A stretch of DNA of 64,000 nt from Symbiopectobacterium purcellii. GTDB taxonomy: Bacteria; Pseudomonadota; Gammaproteobacteria; Enterobacterales; Enterobacteriaceae. A model generated the notes under the pieces. That model did no database searches and was not told the origin of the DNA. It saw nothing but the letters and a program-made list of their open reading frames with translations. The position numbers and the translations under genes are program-made. The first letter of the stretch is position 1. The number at the start of each line of letters is the position of its first letter. The DNA lies in assembly GCF_019797845.1 (NCBI RefSeq), contig NZ_CP081864.1:1488001-1552000 (forward strand), given 5' to 3'. This document shows positions 31,520-40,562 of this stretch, piece after piece.

Positions 31520-32464
31520 TCAATTCATTATCAGCAACGGTTTACCCGAACGCCCGGATTCTCGATAGAAGCCTATGGCTTCCTTCCAGGAAGCAACCGG
31601 ATAGCGGACAGCGCCACTGTAGCTGCTGGTATTTAGTAATGGCCAGATTTCAGAAAACAAGGCATGCCATTGCCTAATGTCCATGCTATTCAGATAATTA
31701 CGGATATGGAACCAGCGGACAAACGGTCGGGAATGGTGCTGCCTGAACGGGATACCGGATAAGAGTCCGTAACAAACAAACGTGGATGTCTCAGGCAGAT
31801 GTTGCAGTATAGACGTGGCCAGTTTTCCCCCTGTGGCATCGAAAACAAGATCAGATTCAGAAGCGGAACGTTCGATGGCACCGGCGTCTTCCTGGCTGAC
31901 AGATGTGATACCACATGCCGCCAGTCTGGTGGCATGTGCCGCTGAACGATGAATGCCTGTCACTGAGACTGCTCCGAACCGTAGCGCCCATTGTCCCAGA
32001 AGAAGGCTGCAGTCAGAGCCTGCGGCAGTCAGCAGAACGCGCTTACCTTCAGGTGAGTATAACCGGAGCATCATTAGAGCCGCCGCAGGATTAATAAAAG
32101 CCCGTGCCGCCAGATCGCTACAGATCCAGTCAGGTACCGGAATGGCATACTCAGGTGGGCAATCAACAAGAGACTGCCATGTTCCTTGTCCCCGGAGCGG
32201 CAAAACGCGTTTCCCCACCAGATGAGACCATGTTTCCGGTGCAGTGATGACCTCACCGACACCTTCATATCCGGCCACTAAGGGGGGGATAATACGATGC
32301 CCGTATGCACCTGTAACAGGGATCAGATCGGAGGCATTCACGGGAGAAAGCTGCATCCTGATCCGCATGAGCCCGGGTGTAAGTGATTCCACCGGCGCTG
32401 TTTCCAACTCAAGTGTTTGCTCTGGAACGCCGAAATGCCTGTACCAGATGGCTACCTTATTCAT
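31520..32464 (-). CDS. Medium-chain reductase, enoyl reductase/quinone-reductase-like, without zinc ligands
   Basis: 314 residues of the MDR superfamily, similar in outline to 2-enoyl thioester reductases: GroES-like N-terminal part (VNASDLIPVTGAYGHRIIPPLVAGYEGVGEV), then a Rossmann part with VLLTAAGSDCSLLLGQWAL in place of the usual glycine-rich loop, and DLVFDATGG. Catalytic zinc cysteine is absent, as in quinone and enoyl reductases. NADPH-dependent reduction of a conjugated double bond is likely; the substrate is unknown. A solitary gene; about 235 bases separate its start from the TetR-type operator of the divergent unit. Confidence 0.78.
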   Translation of the reverse strand: MNKVAIWYRHFGVPEQTLELETAPVESLTPGLMRIRMQLSPVNASDLIPVTGAYGHRIIPPLVAGYEGVGEVITAPETWSHLVGKRVLPLRGQGTWQSLVDCPPEYAIPVPDWICSDLAARAFINPAAALMMLRLYSPEGKRVLLTAAGSDCSLLLGQWALRFGAVSVTGIHRSAAHATRLAACGITSVSQEDAGAIERSASESDLVFDATGGKLATSILQHLPETSTFVCYGLLSGIPFRQHHSRPFVRWFHIRNYLNSMDIRQWHALFSEIWPLLNTSSYSGAVRYPVASWKEAIGFYRESGRSGKPLLIMN

Positions 32465-32699
32465 TATTAATACCTTTCCGACTGACCCGCCTTATGACAG
32501 ACACTGTGAGTGTATAGTATCTTCAAGTCCCACAAGGGCGAAGGCATTTGGGCAGACAGACCTCTAAGTCGATTGACATCTAAGGTTATCAGGGATGCAA
32601 CAGCAGCCCTGTGCCAGGCGCGGATATCGCTGAGGCAGCGTGTAAAGCTGGTATTCACTAAACGTGCTGTGTTGCTTGCGAATGAGCGGCCGTTAGGTA

Positions 32700-32725
32700 A
32701 AAATGAATGAGCGTTCATTCATTTT
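32700..32725. promoter_or_regulatory. TetR/AcrR-type palindromic operator
   Basis: A perfect 11-bp palindrome around four bases: AAAATGAATGA (32700-32710), GCGT, TCATTCATTTT (32715-32725). The TGAATGA...TCATTCA core is typical for AcrR-like repressors. It lies 38 bases before the arginase-like gene; the TetR gene is the second gene of the unit. Confidence 0.75.
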
Positions 32726-32762
32726 GAAAATGATTACGCTTAAATAACACAAGCACAGGTAA

Positions 32763-33629
32763 ATGATGACCAGCAAAACACTCCGACTTTTATTTCCTCA
32801 ATGGCAGGGTGGCAATAATCCTTCCTACCATCTTGGTTCGCTTCTTCTCGCGTTTCTTTCACCCGAATCGAAAGGGCCTGTTGAATCCGTTCCAGTCGAG
32901 ATGCCCACTTCGAAGCCGCAGAACGAGGTGGACGGCATTACTGCCAAACCTCAAATCATCAGGCAACTCAACGATGCAGCCGCGCTTATTGGGAAGCATG
33001 CTCCCGATTCAATTGTCGTTTTTGGCGGCGATTGCCTGGTATCTCTGGCACCTTTCGCACATCTGCTCAATAAATATCGCGACAAACTTGGTGTGCTTTG
33101 GATCGATTCTCACCCTGACGTTCAGACGGCGGAACAGTACCCAAATGCCCATGCTCACGTGCTAGGCGCGCTGATTGGAAATGGCGATAAAGACTTAGTT
33201 GCTCATGTAACAACCAGACTTGCCCCGTCAAAAATCATGATTGCAGGTATTCACGCTCCCCTGGCTTACGAAGCTGAATTCCTCGCTCGTCATCATATTG
33301 CGACGACATGCCCTGAACAGGTTAAAAACGGTGCAACTGAAGTCATGGAATGGATTTCGAGAGAAAAAATTGAATATCTGGCTATCCATATCGATCTGGA
33401 TGTACTAGATCCGTCGCTGTTCCGTTCCGTTCTTTTCGCAAAACCTGGTCGAGGAAAGCACGACTTTGGTGGCGTGGCAGAAGGGAAACTGGCTATTGAA
33501 GATGTGCTCAAGCTTATAGCTCAGGTAACCTCTGAGGCAGAACCTGTCGGTTTGACGATTGCCGAACATATGCCGTGGGATATGCTGAATCTCAAGAATA
33601 TGCTTAGCGCATTACCGCTAATGAAGTAA
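32763..33629 (+). CDS. Arginase/ureohydrolase-family protein with an altered metal site
   Basis: 288 residues. The manganese-binding motifs of ureohydrolases (arginase, agmatinase, formiminoglutamase) are recognisable: VFGGDC where the family has GGDH, WIDSHPDVQT for the DAHxD motif, and HIDLDVLDP for SxDxDxxDP. The His-to-Cys change at the first ligand and the Ser-His-Pro-Asp second motif mean that the binuclear metal centre may be weakened, so hydrolysis of arginine or agmatine should not be assumed. It is followed 85 bases later by the TetR gene and preceded by a TetR-type operator. Confidence 0.8.
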   Translation: MMTSKTLRLLFPQWQGGNNPSYHLGSLLLAFLSPESKGPVESVPVEMPTSKPQNEVDGITAKPQIIRQLNDAAALIGKHAPDSIVVFGGDCLVSLAPFAHLLNKYRDKLGVLWIDSHPDVQTAEQYPNAHAHVLGALIGNGDKDLVAHVTTRLAPSKIMIAGIHAPLAYEAEFLARHHIATTCPEQVKNGATEVMEWISREKIEYLAIHIDLDVLDPSLFRSVLFAKPGRGKHDFGGVAEGKLAIEDVLKLIAQVTSEAEPVGLTIAEHMPWDMLNLKNMLSALPLMK

Positions 33630-33714
33630 CGCATTAGCGCTGGAACCAGACTGCTAAGATCAATCCTGGCCCCAGACTTTAAAGAGCGTTAAAGTCTGGG
33701 CGACCGACGTAACT

Positions 33715-34299
33715 ATGACAGACGATATGTTAAAGAAAACGGAAACCTACCATAAGCTGATCACCGCTGCCGCTGCCTGTTTTGCCGAAAAGGGCTTTAG
33801 TGCGACAAGCGTACGTGAGATCTCAACCCGGGCTGGAATCAGTCAGGGGGCGATGTACACCTATTTCAAAAGCAAGGATGACCTCATCAAGGCTATCGTT
33901 CTTGAAGAGCAAAACTCAGCGTTAAAAGCCCATAATGCTTCATCTACCGGCACTTATTTAGACCACCTTTGCGCGCAGGTCGCTTCCTGCATAAGCGATG
34001 TTGGTTATCCCGTCACGCATCAACTGTGGGTTGAAATAATGGCGGAATCTGCGCGGAACCCTGAATTGCAAAAAACATATATATCCAGTGATACTGTCAT
34101 GCGACGAAGTCTCGCAGGGATTATCGCGGAAGGTATTGCGGCGGGAGAATTTCGCCGGGATATTGACCTTGAGGAAGTCACCATTATTCTTTTTGCCTTT
34201 ATTGACGGTTTAATCGCGCGCAAGGCAATAAACGCTTCCTTCTCTTTCAGGCGTGACGTGCCAATGTTCTTTGAACTGATGTCAAAATTATTAAAATAA
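33715..34299 (+). CDS. TetR/AcrR-family repressor
   Basis: 194 residues with an N-terminal TetR helix-turn-helix (AAACFAEKGFSATSVREISTRAGISQGAMYTYFKSKDDLI) and an all-helical ligand domain ending in LFAFIDGLIARKAI. It is downstream of the arginase-like gene in the same direction and is the natural candidate to bind the palindrome at 32700-32725, which would make the unit autoregulated. Ligand unknown. Confidence 0.92.
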   Translation: MTDDMLKKTETYHKLITAAAACFAEKGFSATSVREISTRAGISQGAMYTYFKSKDDLIKAIVLEEQNSALKAHNASSTGTYLDHLCAQVASCISDVGYPVTHQLWVEIMAESARNPELQKTYISSDTVMRRSLAGIIAEGIAAGEFRRDIDLEEVTIILFAFIDGLIARKAINASFSFRRDVPMFFELMSKLLK

Positions 34300-34331
34300 C
34301 GCTAAACACGCTTAGTCAACCTGATAATCTT

Positions 34332-35015
34332 TTAATCGTAAACGTCCGCTCCTCGCTTACCGTTGACACAATACAACATAACGGCAGATCGCGGCCGGCC
34401 GGTATCATCATCAGACAGTACAATCCCTGACTTCCTGAAACTAAGGTAAAAAACGGCGCATGAGGCGTTACAGCGCTGTGCCGGGATACAGATTAGGATC
34501 TGGTGGTAGTCAGGGTCTTCGAATCTGGCGTTACTGAATCGCTTTTCTGCCGTTGATCCATTGGATTTGCAAGTCGCGTCAGTATTGGGCGTGAGGTGCC
34601 ATGTTGTGCCATTTTTGTCGCGTTCGATGACAGAAGCGTCCGAGGTACAAAAACTGCCTTAGCCTTTGTTCAGCATAAACTGGTAATAGCGTCCAGCTTT
34701 TGGGGTGAACGTGATGGTAATGAAACAAGAGAGCGTTCGTGGGCCTTCCCACATCATCGACACCTCGGTTTCTACATCAGGCCGGACGGGTATTTCGTAG
34801 TAATCGAAGGCCAAATCTTGCCCGGCTTTGGGCATGCCCATGTCCTGCGTGTTAATGAAGGGCAAGGGGCCTGACCGGATGACACCTCCAGTGCGGACGC
34901 CCTTTTCATCTTGATAGATACCCGCATGTTGCGTGTAGTGAACGATACGAACCCACGCGGGGTGTGGCTCATCAAAAACACCCGACATTAAGCACAAATT
35001 CGTCGCATGGGACAA
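34332..35015 (-). pseudogene. Unknown protein gene, apparently damaged by an in-frame TAA
   Basis: From a TTG at 35015 a frame runs for 118 codons (LMSGVFDEPHPAWVRIVHYT ... RYYQFMLNKG) to a TAA at 34659-34661. The composition is protein-like. After the stop the same frame stays open for about 108 more codons, and its first part (GSFCTSDASVIERD, NGTTWHLTPNTDATCKS) also looks like a real protein with paired cysteines, so a single nonsense change in a longer gene is likely. The 5' end is also doubtful: an in-frame TAG lies 20 bases further upstream and there is no leader or ribosome site. The true 3' end is uncertain, because the last 40 bases overlap a copy of the dispersed repeat. I do not recognise the family; a truncated lipoprotein is possible. 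Confidence 0.45.
34340..34372. repeat. Dispersed GTCCGC repeat, copy 1 (half)
   Basis: ACGTCCGCTCCTCGCTTACC at 34341-34360 matches the left half of copy 4 (40563-40637); the right half is missing. Confidence 0.45.
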
Positions 35016-35371
35016 TTCCCTAATTTTCAGTCCCCCCTAAATATTGGGGTGTTAATCAACGGGGCCGGTCAGTATGAAAAGAACAACAAACGAATGACCT
35101 TGGATCTCCCCCCGTTGATTAACTCGCGCAGCCTGAGTAATTCCACCATCGGGGTGTGAGAGCAACGGCGAACTTCTGCTTCTCGTTCGTCGTCACCTGA
35201 CAACTTGGCGTCTGTCCGCTTCGTGCTGTGAGCGGACATTTCTAAACCAATTGTGTGTCAACATGGTGGTTGTAGGCCAGGGTCTTAGTTCATCGCAGTG
35301 ATGTTATGGTAAGTTGCTTGTCAGTTAGAAAGCGGCCTTACCAAACAATTAGGTAACGGAGAGTAATCGGT
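35016..35371. other. Gene-free interval containing dispersed repeat copy 2
   Basis: 356 bases without a gene. At 35162-35240 lies repeat copy 2; its right end (TCTGTCCGCTTCGTGC and GAGCGGACATT) is the best match to copy 4. Near 35025-35055 and 35107-35122 short G- and C-runs (TCCCCCC, CCCCCGTTGATTAA, with GTTAATCAACGGGG inverted) could form a 14-bp hairpin spanning about 65 bases. Confidence 0.45.
35162..35240. repeat. Dispersed GTCCGC...GCGGAC repeat, copy 2
   Basis: Right half TCTGTCCGCTTCGTGC...GAGCGGACATT (35211-35240) matches copies 4 and 5; the left half is diverged (GCTTCTCGTTCG). Confidence 0.55.
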
Positions 35372-35776
35372 ATGACGATTTTACTGACTATACAGGCCCA
35401 GCTCATTATTGGAGAAGCGCAGGTGATAAAAAGCCTGGCTCCTGAGGGTATGCTGGCCGCCGTATTTGAAGACGACGGCCAGACCGGGTATTTCTACGCG
35501 CTCGATGAGTCCGTTGAAGGAAACCCGATTCTGGATGCAGTGCATATCTACAATGTTGAGGATATTTCAGACGGCTACATTCCTTCTGACGTTAAAATCG
35601 GCTGGTCAGAAGACAGTCAGAAGTGCGTGCTCCTTATCAACGGATATCCACACGGAGCGTTCGATTTCGTGGGGAAAAAGGGGTACTGCAGAAGCGGATT
35701 TCCTCCCCCGATAAACAAGGATTGGTCTGCGTCCGGCCATGAGTGGAGCGATACGGTGGATGACTTTTTCCGGTGA
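35372..35776 (+). CDS. DUF2251-like protein
   Basis: 134-residue protein of unknown function. AAVFEDDGQTGYFYALD and IYNVEDISDGYIPSDVKIGWSEDSQKCVLLINGYPHGAFDF match my memory of the DUF2251 family, small proteins found singly or near toxin-immunity islands. It has no signal peptide or membrane segment. A good ribosome site (GGAGAG) lies nine bases upstream. Flanked on both sides by dispersed repeats, which suggests acquisition. An immunity-type role is possible but unsupported. Confidence 0.6.
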   Translation: MTILLTIQAQLIIGEAQVIKSLAPEGMLAAVFEDDGQTGYFYALDESVEGNPILDAVHIYNVEDISDGYIPSDVKIGWSEDSQKCVLLINGYPHGAFDFVGKKGYCRSGFPPPINKDWSASGHEWSDTVDDFFR

Positions 35777-35886
35777 GTTATGGTGGGCTTAACGCCTGCC
35801 GTCATTCTCTACCCGTATTGATAATGTCACTCTGAAGGGAGACGGACGATTTCCTGGACTCTCAGGAGATAAACTATGTATTCCGA

Positions 35887-35958
35887 ATGCCCGTTCCTCG
35901 CTCATAGCAGACCTGACCGCTTGGCTAGTCTGCCCACGCCTTGCAAAAGTGAGCATTG
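35887..35958. repeat. Dispersed GTCCGC...GCGGAC repeat, copy 3
   Basis: GCCCGTTCCTCGCTCATAGC at 35889-35908 followed by AGACCTGACCGCTTGGCTAG and GTCTGCCCACGCCTTGCAAA; same order as copy 4 with about three quarters of bases kept. Confidence 0.55.
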
Positions 35959-36012
35959 CTAAAAGTATGATGTGTTAACACTACGATAGCAGCAGTTTTT
36001 CGGAGAATCTGA

Positions 36013-36249
36013 ATGTATATAGGCGTTTTTGACTGGTCACTAGTCGGTTTGTTTTGTAGCTGTGTCTGGGGAGTATATATAGTGATAAAGGGAATTAGAA
36101 CGGGGGTGGTTACGGCGCGCATCAACTATAGAAATCGGACTTTCTATCGTGGAGAACGCTATTTTATTGCTGTGTTGATTATGCACTCCCTTTTAGTGAT
36201 GATCCTGTTGTGCATGGGGACATGGTTACTATGGTCTCAATATGCTTAG
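36013..36249 (+). CDS. Small two-helix membrane protein, unknown function
   Basis: 78 residues with two hydrophobic segments (WSLVGLFCSCVWGVYIVI and YFIAVLIMHSLLVMILLCMG) separated by a basic loop (RTGVVTARINYRNRTFYRGER), so a hairpin in the inner membrane with the loop in the cytoplasm is expected. GGAG lies eight bases before the ATG. I do not recognise the family. No partner gene is adjacent. Confidence 0.6.
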   Translation: MYIGVFDWSLVGLFCSCVWGVYIVIKGIRTGVVTARINYRNRTFYRGERYFIAVLIMHSLLVMILLCMGTWLLWSQYA

Positions 36250-36441
36250 GATAAATTTCCCATAGGTTGATATACCGTTTCTTAGATCGTAATAATCCAC
36301 GTCCGCAGATAACTGCTAACTCCCGCCCCCGCTCAAAACGGAAAGACAGCAAGGTTGACGTGCTATACGCCTTCTGATAAGTCAGCCCTCTGTATGCCGC
36401 ATCAGGTATTGAAGAGGGCTGGATCACATCGTCACTCCTGC

Positions 36442-37215
36442 TTACTGCGGCACAGGCAGAGCAAAGCGGTATTTCAGTAGATGGGCGATGTCTTTTTCCG
36501 CCAGTTGCTGCTTTTATGCCCCCTGCGCGGTCACTGTTTTGAGTGTATCACCCAGCAAAATCAGGCGTCCCTCAGCGTGATGTTGCACGATCAGCAGCTT
36601 CTGTACAAAAATGGCATCAGGATGGGTGGAATTGAGGTAGTTCGCCGGGACGAAATCAATCCATTCCTGAGGGGTCAAATCAAAGCCGTATTGATTAGCC
36701 CATTCACCCTCAACCCTCGCCTGCAACAGGTACTCTCCCTTTGCGTCACGGGTAAGTCGAAAGATATCGAAATCCTGATTAATGTCGGTGTCGAGCAAGT
36801 CTAAGGCCAGCGGCGCGCGGATACCGTAACTACCGAAACCCAGATCGCATAGCCACCGGCGGCCATCGACCTCTGCAATTAACGCCATATGGGTTTTCGG
36901 CCGACGCGCCGGATAGAACATCGGACGTGCCGCCACGAAACAGTAGGGGATTCCTAACGCTTCCAGCGCCATGGCAAATAGCCCGTTGACCTCATAGCAG
37001 TAGCCGCCCCGACCCCGGTGTAGCAGTTTGTCGACAATCTCTTCTGGTACCAGTGAGATAACCTTGCCTGCCTGCACATCCAGATTCTCAAAAGGCACCG
37101 AAAAGAGTTGATGGCGCATGAGCGCATTGAGTGTGGCGCTGTCGGCAGACACCTGAGCGGTATAGTTTATACGGCGTAAATAAGTAGAAAGATCAAAGTT
37201 GTCGCTATGCATCAT
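36442..37215 (-). pseudogene. nat: Arylamine N-acetyltransferase, interrupted near its 3' end by an in-frame TAA
   Basis: Transfers acetyl from acetyl-CoA to arylamines. The catalytic triad is intact: Cys in GRGGYCYEVNG, His in PKTHMAL, Asp in LCDLGFGS. At codon 234 the frame meets TAA (36514-36516); it then continues for 23 codons (KQQLAEKDIAHLLKYRFALP) to a second stop at 36442, giving 257 residues, closer to the 250-280 usual for the family. The lost tail helix resembles the normal end of these enzymes, so a nonsense change is likely, but a naturally short active enzyme cannot be excluded because only the last 10% is missing. Start with GGAGG upstream. Divergent from a MocR regulator gene. 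Confidence 0.8.
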
Positions 37216-37265
37216 GCCTCCGTGATTGAGTCGTGTTCGCCACTATAGATGGCGAACATCATTAG

Positions 37266-37302
37266 CTGTATAGTCAGATTTATCGAAAATCAGACTGTAC
37301 AG
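37266..37302. promoter_or_regulatory. Inverted repeat between nat and the MocR regulator gene
   Basis: CTGTATAGTCAGATTT (37266-37281) is inverted as AAATCAGACTGTACAG (37287-37302) with two mismatches. It ends six bases before the MocR start, so binding would repress that gene and could affect nat. Confidence 0.6.
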
Positions 37303-37308
37303 ATCGCG

Positions 37309-38727
37309 ATGTCCGCCCCGTCTCAATCGTCTCCACATTACCGCCGAATTGCTGCAATGCTGCGCCTCACTCTTGACTCTGGCGCGCTGCGAGCCGGTGA
37401 CCGGATGATCTCCGCGCGTAAGCTGGCCGAACGCGAGCACGTTAGCCTGCCAACGGCACTGGAAGCGCTCCGCTGTCTTGAGGCCGAAGGTCTGATTGTT
37501 GCTCGTCCACGCTCGGGCTACTTCGTCAGTCAGGTCAATACGTCCTCCCATCCTTTGTCTGGTCCTGTCCCTGTAACAATGTCAGCCGTGGCACGGTCAC
37601 TATTCAGTAGTGCAGAAATGCGTCTGGTGCCACTTGGGGCCGCGCTACCCGATCCATCCTGGCTACCTGGCGATATCCTGCAACGGGCACTGCATGCAGC
37701 GAGCCGTCGCCTGGTCGCCCATGGGCAAAGTTATAGCCTGCCACCGGGGAGGGCTGACCTGCGCAATAAGATTGCCGCTCACGCCGCGCAGTGGGGGGCC
37801 CATTTTGGCGCGGATGACATCGTCATCACCACAGGCGCGACGCAGGCGCTGCGTTTGGCTCTGCGAGCAGTGTGTCAGCCAGGTGATGTCGTGGCGATCG
37901 AGCAACCCGCCTACTTTGGCACGCTCCTGCTGCTGGAGGATTTAGGTCTGAAAGCATTGCAAATCCCCACGGATCCTGCCGAAGGTTTGTTGCTGGCACC
38001 GCTGGCTGATGCCATTGAGCGTCATCGCCCAGCCGCCGTTCTGGCCTCGCCCACGGTGCAGAATCCGCTCGGTGCCAGTATGCCCATCGCGCGCAAGAAG
38101 GAACTGGTTGCCCTGATTGAAGGTGCAGGCATTCCTTTAATTGAAGACGATGTGTATGGCGATCTGGCCGGCGAAGGTCAGCGGCCTCCGGCCTGCAAAG
38201 CGTTTGACCAGAGTGGGAGTGTGATTTACTGCAATTCGTTATCCAAAACCCTTGCTCCGGGCTGGCGAATCGGTTGGATTGTGGCCGGACGCTATCATTT
38301 ACAGGTATTGCAGGCTCGCATGGCCGGAGACTGGGCAGGCGCGCCGTTGCTTGAAGCCGCAGCGAGCGACGTACTGGCAAGTGGCGACTATGAGCGTCAC
38401 CTGCGGCGCCTGAAATCCAGAGTTACGCAGGGGGTACACGTCGTTATAGCACGGGTCGAAGCGAGCTTCCCACCGGGTACGCGCGTTACCGTGCCAGCAG
38501 CCGGTTTTTTGTTGTGGGTAGAACTCCCACAGCAGATAAATGCGCTGGAGGTACATCGTCGTGCGCTAGCGCTGGGTATTGGTGTCAGCCCTGGCCCCTT
38601 GTTTTCCCCCGGGGCGGAATTACAAAACTTCCTGCGCTTAAATTGTGCGAACGAACCCACACCTCACTTGCTCAATGCGGTAGAACAGCTCGGCGCACTT
38701 TGTCACCAACTGGCGAGAAGTGAGTAA
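37309..38727 (+). CDS. MocR-type regulator (GntR DNA-binding domain fused to aminotransferase-like domain)
   Basis: 472 residues from 37309 (MSAPSQSSPHYRRIAAML). GntR winged helix at residues 5-75 (GALRAGDRMISARKLAEREHVSLPTALEAL), then a type I aminotransferase domain with the PLP lysine in NSLSKTLAPGWRIGW and Asp/Tyr in EDDVYGDL. MocR proteins sense PLP or amino acid aldimines and control nearby genes; the divergent target here is the acetyltransferase gene. The inverted repeat in the 93-base gap is a likely site. The ribosome site is weak, which fits autorepression at the start codon. Confidence 0.9.
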   Translation: MSAPSQSSPHYRRIAAMLRLTLDSGALRAGDRMISARKLAEREHVSLPTALEALRCLEAEGLIVARPRSGYFVSQVNTSSHPLSGPVPVTMSAVARSLFSSAEMRLVPLGAALPDPSWLPGDILQRALHAASRRLVAHGQSYSLPPGRADLRNKIAAHAAQWGAHFGADDIVITTGATQALRLALRAVCQPGDVVAIEQPAYFGTLLLLEDLGLKALQIPTDPAEGLLLAPLADAIERHRPAAVLASPTVQNPLGASMPIARKKELVALIEGAGIPLIEDDVYGDLAGEGQRPPACKAFDQSGSVIYCNSLSKTLAPGWRIGWIVAGRYHLQVLQARMAGDWAGAPLLEAAASDVLASGDYERHLRRLKSRVTQGVHVVIARVEASFPPGTRVTVPAAGFLLWVELPQQINALEVHRRALALGIGVSPGPLFSPGAELQNFLRLNCANEPTPHLLNAVEQLGALCHQLARSE

Positions 38728-38992
38728 TCGTTTTATTTGCGCCCATGTCGCGAATACCTTCAACTCGATATATGCCGCCAGCGCATCAATGCCAGGGTGG
38801 TTTTGTGCCAGATGCGGATATTTGAATCGTCCGGGTATCTGAATCAGATTCATTTAAAACGTTGTAAGTTCATAAAATAGTCACCTCTGTATTGAGTATA
38901 ACTTCCCCTTCGAGGGGATCGAGTGTAAAATAAAAAGACCTACAGATTGCATGTTTAGTTGTATTTGCTGTTTTCAGTATTGAGGGTTATTT

Positions 38993-39499
38993 ATGGATTT
39001 GGATAAATATTTTATCGGCTTGGTAAGCATATTGATAATTGGGTTAATTTATGTGATTTCAATCTATAATAAGGCCATTAGGCTAAAAAATATAATTCCT
39101 GAGAACAGGTCTAATATCGAAATTCTTCGCAAAAAGAAAGAGTATTTGATCACAAAAATGGTGGCGATTGTAGACTCTTATGGCTTGCATGAAAAAGGAA
39201 TAACTGAAAATGTTAGTTTGTATTTTGGCAGTGGAGGGCCATCGAAGGGCCAACCTATCGTTGATCGACTTGCTTGTTTGAGAATGGCGTTTCCTGAGCT
39301 GAAAGCTGACGGATTGTATAATCAATTGCTAACTGAACTGGCCGATGTAGAAACAGATATTGCCAACAGGCGCGAAGAATTCAATGCTAGTGTCCGTGCT
39401 TATAATACTGTTCTGACATTATTCCCCGCCAACATTCTTCTCAGATTATTAGGTTTTAAGCCTAAAGATTTCCTGTCCATTGTCGATATAACCTCTTGA
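38993..39499 (+). CDS. LemA-family membrane protein
   Basis: 168 residues: one N-terminal transmembrane helix (IGLVSILIIGLIYVISIYN) followed by helical LemA features (YNKAIRLKNIIPENRSNIEILRKKKEYLITKMVAIVDSY; ADVETDIANRREEFNASVRAYNTVL; FPANILLRLLGFKPKDF). LemA proteins are anchored with the helical body outside and have no settled function. The gene is AT-rich relative to its neighbours and is followed 18 bases later by a zinc-ribbon membrane protein gene, so the pair is probably one transferred unit. This resembles the LemA/TPM-type phage-shock-like operons only loosely. Confidence 0.82.
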   Translation: MDLDKYFIGLVSILIIGLIYVISIYNKAIRLKNIIPENRSNIEILRKKKEYLITKMVAIVDSYGLHEKGITENVSLYFGSGGPSKGQPIVDRLACLRMAFPELKADGLYNQLLTELADVETDIANRREEFNASVRAYNTVLTLFPANILLRLLGFKPKDFLSIVDITS

Positions 39500-39517
39500 A
39501 TTTACATCTCTTAAAAT

Positions 39518-40447
39518 ATGGACTCAAAAATGAGAGTTTTTTTTAAAAAAATCACACTAATGTTGTTTGTTTTTTCTATGGGGTTTACAAGCGTTCACGC
39601 TGCCAGCGTTAACTGCGACAAGGCTACGCTTGCTGCCGAGTTTGCAATCTGTGGAAATGAAATTCAAGAGCCAAAACTTTCCGCTGACAACCCGATTCCC
39701 ATACTATTTGATAAATCATTAATTCATAACTCTTCAACTTTATTATCTGAAGCGTATTGGAGTAACCCTCAGAATAATTTATTTGGTAAGCCAGTTATTC
39801 AGTGGACAGAAACTGATTTTTCTTACGTAGTGTTTAGATTAAATAAAGAGATGGATGCTGATTTGGCATCGACCCGATCCTTTTACCTTAAAAGAAATTT
39901 AAAAACCAAACCAGAGGATGATTCAGTTTATCAATCTCGAGCCAGAGATATACATATTTTCATTGAAAATATTCCACGATTCAAATATTGGATACAACAA
40001 GCTAATGTAAAACTAAAGGAGCAGGAATATCTTCAGCAACAAAGATTATTAATTGAGAATCAGAAAAAAGCTGATAAAGATAAAGAGAAAGAAATTACTA
40101 ATTTAGAAAACAAGAGGAAACACATCGCTCAATCAGAATTGAAGAGAGTAAATACTATAAAGATACTTGCTTTTCTGAGCGTTGTGGCTGTCTTTGCAAT
40201 TTACATCTGGAATAAATTCATCCGCAAACGCTATTCTCGCTGCAAGTCTCTTAATTTCGTTGTTCATGATATTACTGAGTTAGAACGTTTTAAAGGACAT
40301 GTGAAAGTTCAGGAGAAAAATTCGAGAGGAGTCAATACTCGAGCAGTCAGCGCAACCCTTACTATCAATGAATATGACTATCGCTGTAAGGACTGCGGTC
40401 ATCAGTGGTTTGAAAAGAAAAAAGAGGAACTTGGTGCCAACTTATAA
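39518..40447 (+). CDS. Membrane protein with signal peptide, coiled coil and C-terminal zinc ribbon
   Basis: 309 residues, unrecognised family. In order: signal peptide or first helix (KKITLMLFVFSMGFTSVHA), a secreted part with paired Cys (VNCDKATLAAEFAICGNEI, the pattern of a lysozyme-inhibitor-like DUF1311 start), a long charged coiled coil (about 165-215), a transmembrane helix (ILAFLSVVAVFAIYIW), and a cytoplasmic end with a Cys (SRCKSLN) plus YRCKDCGHQWFEKKKEE, a zinc ribbon. Eighteen bases after the LemA gene. A membrane sensor or assembly factor linking periplasm and cytoplasm is one reading; no function can be assigned. Confidence 0.65.
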   Translation: MDSKMRVFFKKITLMLFVFSMGFTSVHAASVNCDKATLAAEFAICGNEIQEPKLSADNPIPILFDKSLIHNSSTLLSEAYWSNPQNNLFGKPVIQWTETDFSYVVFRLNKEMDADLASTRSFYLKRNLKTKPEDDSVYQSRARDIHIFIENIPRFKYWIQQANVKLKEQEYLQQQRLLIENQKKADKDKEKEITNLENKRKHIAQSELKRVNTIKILAFLSVVAVFAIYIWNKFIRKRYSRCKSLNFVVHDITELERFKGHVKVQEKNSRGVNTRAVSATLTINEYDYRCKDCGHQWFEKKKEELGANL

Positions 40448-40562
40448 TTGGGCACAAGAAAGAAGAGGGGGGGGCATAAGAATGTGCTTACCCGTTGTCA
40501 CAAAGGTTTCGGTGCCGTTAGTATTCTTTTAACTCATTGGTGTTGCATGCAGCGCTAACTAA

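Noticed and set aside
36179..36427. 82-codon minus-strand frame
   Set aside because: It overlaps the end of the small membrane protein gene, has no ribosome site and contains no recognisable pattern.
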